64,000 nucleotides of DNA. Origin: Cyrtodaria siliqua (taxonomy: Eukaryota; Mollusca; Bivalvia; Adapedonta; Hiatellidae). Position 1 is the first letter of the stretch. The number at the start of each line of letters is the position of its first letter. The notes under the pieces are model-generated. The model did not search any database. It was not told where the DNA came from and saw nothing but the letters and a program-made list of their open reading frames with translations. The DNA lies in the NCBI GenBank assembly GCA_037043455.1, contig JAWPHD010005117.1, positions 106,429-170,428 on the forward strand, given 5' to 3'. The translations under genes and the position numbers were made by a program. Of this stretch, positions 60,056-64,000 are shown in pieces.

Positions 60056-60124
60056 TACTTATATTTTTGTTCATTTTACTTTCTTTCTTCTTTATTCGCA
60101 CTGATAAAACTTTCTTTAAAAAAG

Positions 60125-60375
60125 CATGGGCACCCTTAACGGCTTGTTCTCTTGTTCTCTGGCTTCTGCCAAGTCACCGAGTACTTACTTTGTGGCTTTC
60201 TAGGCTTTTGCTTTTATATTATATAGACATGATCAGTTACGTGTTTTACTTATATTGCCTATTAATGCTGCCTTGTTTGTTAGACGGCGGGGATATTTTT
60301 ATTTACACTGTCCCGTTTATTAGGATGACACTAGGGTAAGAGTGAGGTTAACCTGGTTGAAACACCCAACGGCAT
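60125..60375 (+). mobile_element. PLE 3' tail fragment (copy 6)
   Basis: 'ctcttgttctctggcttctg', 'ctattaatgctgccttgttt', 'gttagacggcggggatattt' and 'taagagtgaggtt' match the tail. It shows the uninterrupted sequence at the point where the 34-kb block splits copy 4. Confidence 0.85.
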
Positions 60376-60399
60376 TGGATATGGCTCAACAGGAAAGCT

Positions 60400-60606
60400 A
60401 ATTTAATATTAAATAAATAGTAACTCTTCTTCAAATTTTCGAACACTTTTCAAGAAAATGAAAATTTGAATTGAACTGAATTGAACTGGAGTTTATAGTC
60501 GTACCAACCGCTAAGGTCATATGGCGACTTTCTAGCTTCCACTGGTGGAGGAAGACCCCAAGTGCATGACAATTTGAAGAAGAGTTACTATATATTTAAT
60601 ATTGTA
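60400..60606. mobile_element. ~205-bp MITE with ~34-bp terminal inverted repeats
   Basis: Left end 'ttaatattaaataaatagta' then 'actcttcttcaaatt' (60403-60437); right end is its inverse (60571-60603). The interior has 'ggtcatatggcgactttcta' and 'ccactggtggaggaagaccc'. No coding. Confidence 0.85.
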
Positions 60607-60876
60607 TTAGTAAATGTACAGATATTAAGTTGGGGAAAGTGATCAGATGTTGATTTGTCGGTATGATTTACCCTCAGTTAAATTGATAATTCATAATACT
60701 TGTGCTGCTGAGTGTTATTGTATTGTGTATGGTATGTGCAACTATTGATGTTACACATTTTAAAATTGATTAACAACATTATTCAATGGCTTTTCTCATG
60801 TCCACCCACCAGCCGTATAGTTCTCTAACAAGGCAAGCCTTTCCATTTAAAATGAAACGTTATTATATAAAGTTAC

Positions 60877-61295
60877 CTGTCAGTTGCTGAATCAAATGGC
60901 GTGTCCACGTGTTGCCGGAGGAACGAAAGCTCGCGAGAGCCGTAACCGGAAGTGGCTTACTTGGCAGTACAACCTTCTTAATGGAGCATGCCTGTTCAAA
61001 TATTTCCGTCGGTTCTTCGGCGGCCTGGTCTTCAGACCCATCTGTACTTCCAGTTTGAAAATGTCCATTATTCATTTGAGAAGATGGTTTATGCATTAAA
61101 GCCGATATGCATTTTTTCTGCCTTTTATGGAATAGTTCGTTGAAATGTATTGACCGGTAAACTAGTAGCAAGATGAATATTGTGATGTTGAATTGATGTA
61201 TTGTAACATATCTGCAATAAAATATTATTAAACTAGTAGCAAGATCAATAGCATCGTTGTATATCTTAAGATGAGGTATTTCCGAACTCTCATGA
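60877..61295 (-). CDS. Sulfotransferase exon 1: signal anchor, stem, PAPS 5'-loop
   Basis: The acceptor 'tttattttacag' precedes 61295; ATG is at 61293. That frame gives 'MRVRKYLILRYTTMLL' plus more Leu/Ile, an ideal type II signal anchor, but meets TAA at 61230. A 17-bp direct repeat ('atcttgctactagttta') occurs twice, 71 bp apart. The second copy is in the other frame and continues with 'VYRSIHFNELFHKRQKKC', an acidic stem ('STDGSEDQAAEEPTEIFEQA') and 'ALASFRSSGNTWTRHLIQQL', the 5'-phosphosulfate loop. Donor 'ctgacag|gtaact' at 60877. The second frame is open up to 61312, so an alternative start or acceptor (TTTTATTGCAG, near 61212) remains possible. Confidence 0.75.
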
Positions 61296-61572
61296 CTGTA
61301 AAATAAAAGCAAAGTATGTCATCAAATTAAATTCATGTTTTCAGGTAAACAGTTATGGACAAGACACAACAATTCTGTCATGGAGAAACCACGAGCACCA
61401 CGTAGACTCGTGAACAATAATTCTCGAGTTGTAGGGCCTCATCATCTGATGCAAAATTGAATAACACCATTTTCTTATGTAGTTGTACGTCTAACACAGA
61501 TTTACAGTTACCTACACTAATTATCTCCCCTTCCCTCACCCCAACCCCTAACCCCCACCCCAAATACATTTA

Positions 61573-61688
61573 TAGGTTATTATATTTGTATTGGGATATA
61601 TGCACGAGTTCTTTGACGCGTATTAATATTGCGACTACAGGAGCGAAAGAAAGAGTGCATATATCCCAATATAAATCTAATAACCTTT
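61573..61688. repeat. Imperfect inverted repeat, ~40-bp arms
   Basis: 'aggttattatatttgtattg' plus 'ggatatatgcac' (61574-61605) faces 'gtgcatatatcccaatataa' plus 'atctaataacct' (61655-61686). Lies upstream of the sulfotransferase coding region, so it could sit in a 5' UTR intron or promoter-proximal DNA. Confidence 0.8.
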
Positions 61689-62130
61689 TTATTGCATACG
61701 GCCGGACGGAGCGAATATTGACCTTTCCTGTTACATTGAAAGTAAACGGAGCTTGTAAATGCGTATGCAATAATAACGGTATGCTTTTAAAATGTGCAGA
61801 TATCTTATGACCACTTGTGACACTGGACACTATTTTAAACTCAATATGCCTTTAAATCTTTAGCTACTCGTATGTCACAATCTCATTTTTGCACGATTTT
61901 CTTTTTTTAAAAAAGTATCTGTAACTTAATGCTAAATATATGTAAGCAGTCTGGTTTTAATATGGTCTTTCGTCCTAAAATATAGGTTTCTTGGCCCTGC
62001 ATATGGAGGTTTGGCCCGTCGTCTCAAGTGCTTTTCTAATATGACCGCAGAGACAAGGCCTGTATTACACGAAAAACAAGCCAATTGTGTTACTATATAT
62101 AGTAACATGTAATAAACTATATATAGTAAC

Positions 62131-62600
62131 ATGTAATAATACGGACAAAGCTCGACTTGTCGAAGGCTGGTCGGGCGAAGCCCGACTATAGGTTACACGA
62201 ATGAACACGCATGCACACGAATAAATATGGTAACACAACTAATTTTCATAATGCGTCCAACTTCAATTTCATCTCCAAATCGAGGAGGCTGCCATTTTGA
62301 AACTTCCGGTCTCTTTTTTGACCACTTTCCTGTTTCACGGTGAAGGTTTACACACACTAATTACATGTAAACCTCCGAGGTGTCGATGTTGTGTATGTAT
62401 GTATAAGAAGCGTATTAATACGGACAAAGCTCGACCTGCCGACTATAGGTTACACGTATCTACACGTATGCATGCGAATGAATATGGTAAATACTCACTA
62501 ACTAACGCTACTAATTTTCATAATGCGTCCAACTTCAATTTTGTCTCCAATATGGCGGACGTCCGCCATTCCGCCATTTTGAAACTTCCGTTCCGGGTTT
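62131..62600. repeat. Direct duplication of a ~180-bp segment
   Basis: 62131-62310 and about 62415-62600 share 'atacggacaaagctcgac', 'gactataggttacacg', 'ttttcataatgcgtccaact' and 'gccattttgaaacttccg'. The left copy has an extra 'aggctggtcgggcgaagcc'. A 22-bp duplicate ('tatatatagtaacatgtaat') lies just left at about 62093-62137. Confidence 0.85.
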
Positions 62601-62795
62601 GCATAGATAACGGGCAATGTACTTTTATACAATTAATAATTAATTGTGTATGGAATGGATGGAGAGTGGGATTAGAATTTGATGACAACAGGTAACAAAG
62701 ATTAAATAAATATAACACTCAACAGATAACAAAAAGGAAATTTCACCAATAACAACTTAAAATACCCCCCACCCAACGCTCCTCCTCAATACCAC

Positions 62796-62996
62796 GGCCT
62801 TTTTACTAGTTTTTGGAAAGGGGCCTTTTGTCCTAAATTGGGGGAAAGGTCCATGACTGGGGATCCATGACTGGGGAACGAAATTTTCAGAGTTGTTTAA
62901 AAAATGGGGAAAACTGCATGATTTTCAAAAACATTTGGGTGGGGAAGTGTGCCAAGTGGCCTTATACAGATCGCTGCGAAGAAGGGTAAAAAGGCC
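62796..62996. mobile_element. Possible 200-bp MITE with 11-bp ends
   Basis: 'ggcctttttac' (62796-62806) faces 'gtaaaaaggcc' (62986-62996). Inside are repeated 'ccatgactgggga' words. The ends are short, so this could be chance. Confidence 0.4.
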
Positions 62997-62999
62997 TCG

Positions 63000-64000
63000 A
63001 CTACCTGCCTACTACTACCTATGCGTCTCATTCATTAAACATAGAAAAACATCCTAAGTATTTTGATGGATATGTATGCCAACAAATATAACCTTGATAT
63101 TCCAATTGTATTAATTCTGGATTCATGTTAAGCAGACCCCATGTATCCCCACTCACCATCCACACACCCACTTCCCACATAAAAGAATGAATAATAAACA
63201 TGTTGCTAGATTCATTAGATTATCTACAGTACTGACACTTTTTTAACACGAGACTGCCATATAAAATAATACCTGTTTTTACCTTGACCAGACGAACTCC
63301 TTTAAAACGCTGTCGACAACTTTTTTTAATGAGAATAAATTGATAATTTTTCCGACAACTGTTCAGTTTCTTAACGCCCGAAAATTCAAGTACAATCCGT
63401 ATCCTTTGTTCTCGAGTTTAAAATCTTATAACGGATAAAAAAATAAAAGCAAAAAATAAAACAAAAAGCTGACCTTCCTACCCATTGTTTTCCATCAATG
63501 TTGCAGTCAACACGAGTATTATTTTATTAGGCCTTAGCGATATATTTGTTTACATATTTTGCGTAAAGTCATATCTATAACTATTTCTAGACTTTAAGAT
63601 TAAGATCTGATCAAATTTATAGTTAGTTCTCACCTTAAAATAGAGATGGGTAAATATTTAAGACATTTAACAGTGTACATTCTATCAATTTGAAGTACTT
63701 TGCCCGTTACATAGGTAGTGCCTATTTTATATTAGGTTGTACTTGATCACTGATGAACATTTTAGAAATTTCGGCTCTATGCTTACACTTTGTGAGCAAC
63801 CATCACTGAACACAGCTGTACACTTGACCGGTTTAGCAAACAGCAAATCATTAATATGTAACACTTTAACATTGGTGTCTATGGGAAAAATAATTAGTGG
63901 TTTCATACCTGAAGTCACAAAGACGTGATTAACAGTAGAAAGCAAAAACAAAATAACTTACCGACATTCTTTCATGAACACGAATAATGAGTTTTAAAGA
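63000..64000. other. No gene recognised
   Basis: AT-rich sequence. The overlapping open frames near 63730-63950 show no motif on either strand. Confidence 0.5.

Larger units (their letters stand above)
50896..61295 (-). other. Gene span: WSCD-like sulfotransferase (three coding exons)
   Basis: Coding exons 61295-60877, 54805-54566 and 51284-50896 on the minus strand, both introns in phase 1 with GT/AG borders. The joined protein of about 320 residues has a short cytoplasmic N-terminus, one membrane segment, a stem, and a sulfotransferase domain with both PAPS-binding motifs: 5'-PSB 'FRSSGNTWTRHL' in exon 1 and 3'-PB 'LIRNPYETFLSAF' in exon 2. This fits the WSCD (sialate O-sulfotransferase) branch, without a WSC domain, so probably a Golgi carbohydrate sulfotransferase. 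A 5' UTR intron is likely because an acceptor lies 2 nt before the ATG. Introns of about 6.1 and 3.3 kb are filled with repeats. Exon 1 has a reading-frame problem. Confidence 0.85.

Noticed and set aside
60884..61099. Plus-strand 71-codon open frame
   Set aside because: Antisense shadow of sulfotransferase exon 1.
61457..61830. Opposed 117- and 86-codon open frames
   Set aside because: They overlap an imperfect inverted repeat, show no domain and are mirror readings of the same palindrome.

Overview
The window looks like non-coding-rich DNA from an invertebrate animal, most likely a bivalve mollusc. The evidence is one spliced host gene with GT/AG introns, Penelope-like (PLE) and Jockey/I-type retroelement relics, tRNA-derived SINEs, foldback and MITE-like elements, and huge short-monomer satellites. 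I cannot name the species. No database was searched.

1-15.9 kb is a retroelement graveyard on the + strand. A four-copy 190-bp tandem repeat (1.77-2.52 kb) is followed by the best PLE copy (about 2.93-6.27 kb; reverse transcriptase with a YQDD active site, several frameshifts). Two deleted PLE pieces (7.4-8.6 kb) lead into a 5'-truncated LINE (8.65-15.19 kb). The LINE is split by a 3.5-kb foldback element whose arms carry ~360-bp direct repeats and whose centre is a tandem array with tRNA-like boxes. The LINE keeps ORF1 zinc knuckles, endonuclease and RNase H but has lost its reverse transcriptase. A further PLE 3' fragment ends at 15.86 kb.

15.86-50.25 kb is a block with no intact gene. It is bounded by ~83-bp inverted repeats (15857-15939 and 50166-50249). 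The PLE 3' tail broken off at its left edge resumes, at the complementary point, at its right edge. I read this as one PLE copy split by a ~34.4-kb insertion. Inside are small palindromes and MITEs, satellite S1 on + (19.5-25.65 kb), a decayed C2H2 zinc-finger block on + (27.3-29.4 kb), satellite S2 on + (29.5-34.9 kb), an abrupt mirror point at 34919, S2 on - (34.9-39.8 kb), S1 on - (39.8-45.65 kb) and the zinc-finger block on - (45.7-48.4 kb). S1 and S2 both have 37-bp monomers and align without gaps at about 62% identity, so they appear related.

50.8-61.3 kb holds the one recognisable host gene: a minus-strand WSCD-like Golgi sulfotransferase. Its three coding exons (61295-60877, 54805-54566, 51284-50896) join in matching phase across two introns stuffed with PLE tails, a SINE, a two-hairpin element and a ~155-bp tandem repeat array. 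A 71-bp direct-repeat insertion interrupts its signal-anchor coding sequence. A duplicated stub of its last exon lies just downstream. 61.3-64 kb shows only small repeats.

A two-hairpin element (four copies, base-paired substitutions in both stems) recurs in and beside PLE tails. PLE tails also received the SINE and the 34-kb block, so they act as a landing pad throughout the window.
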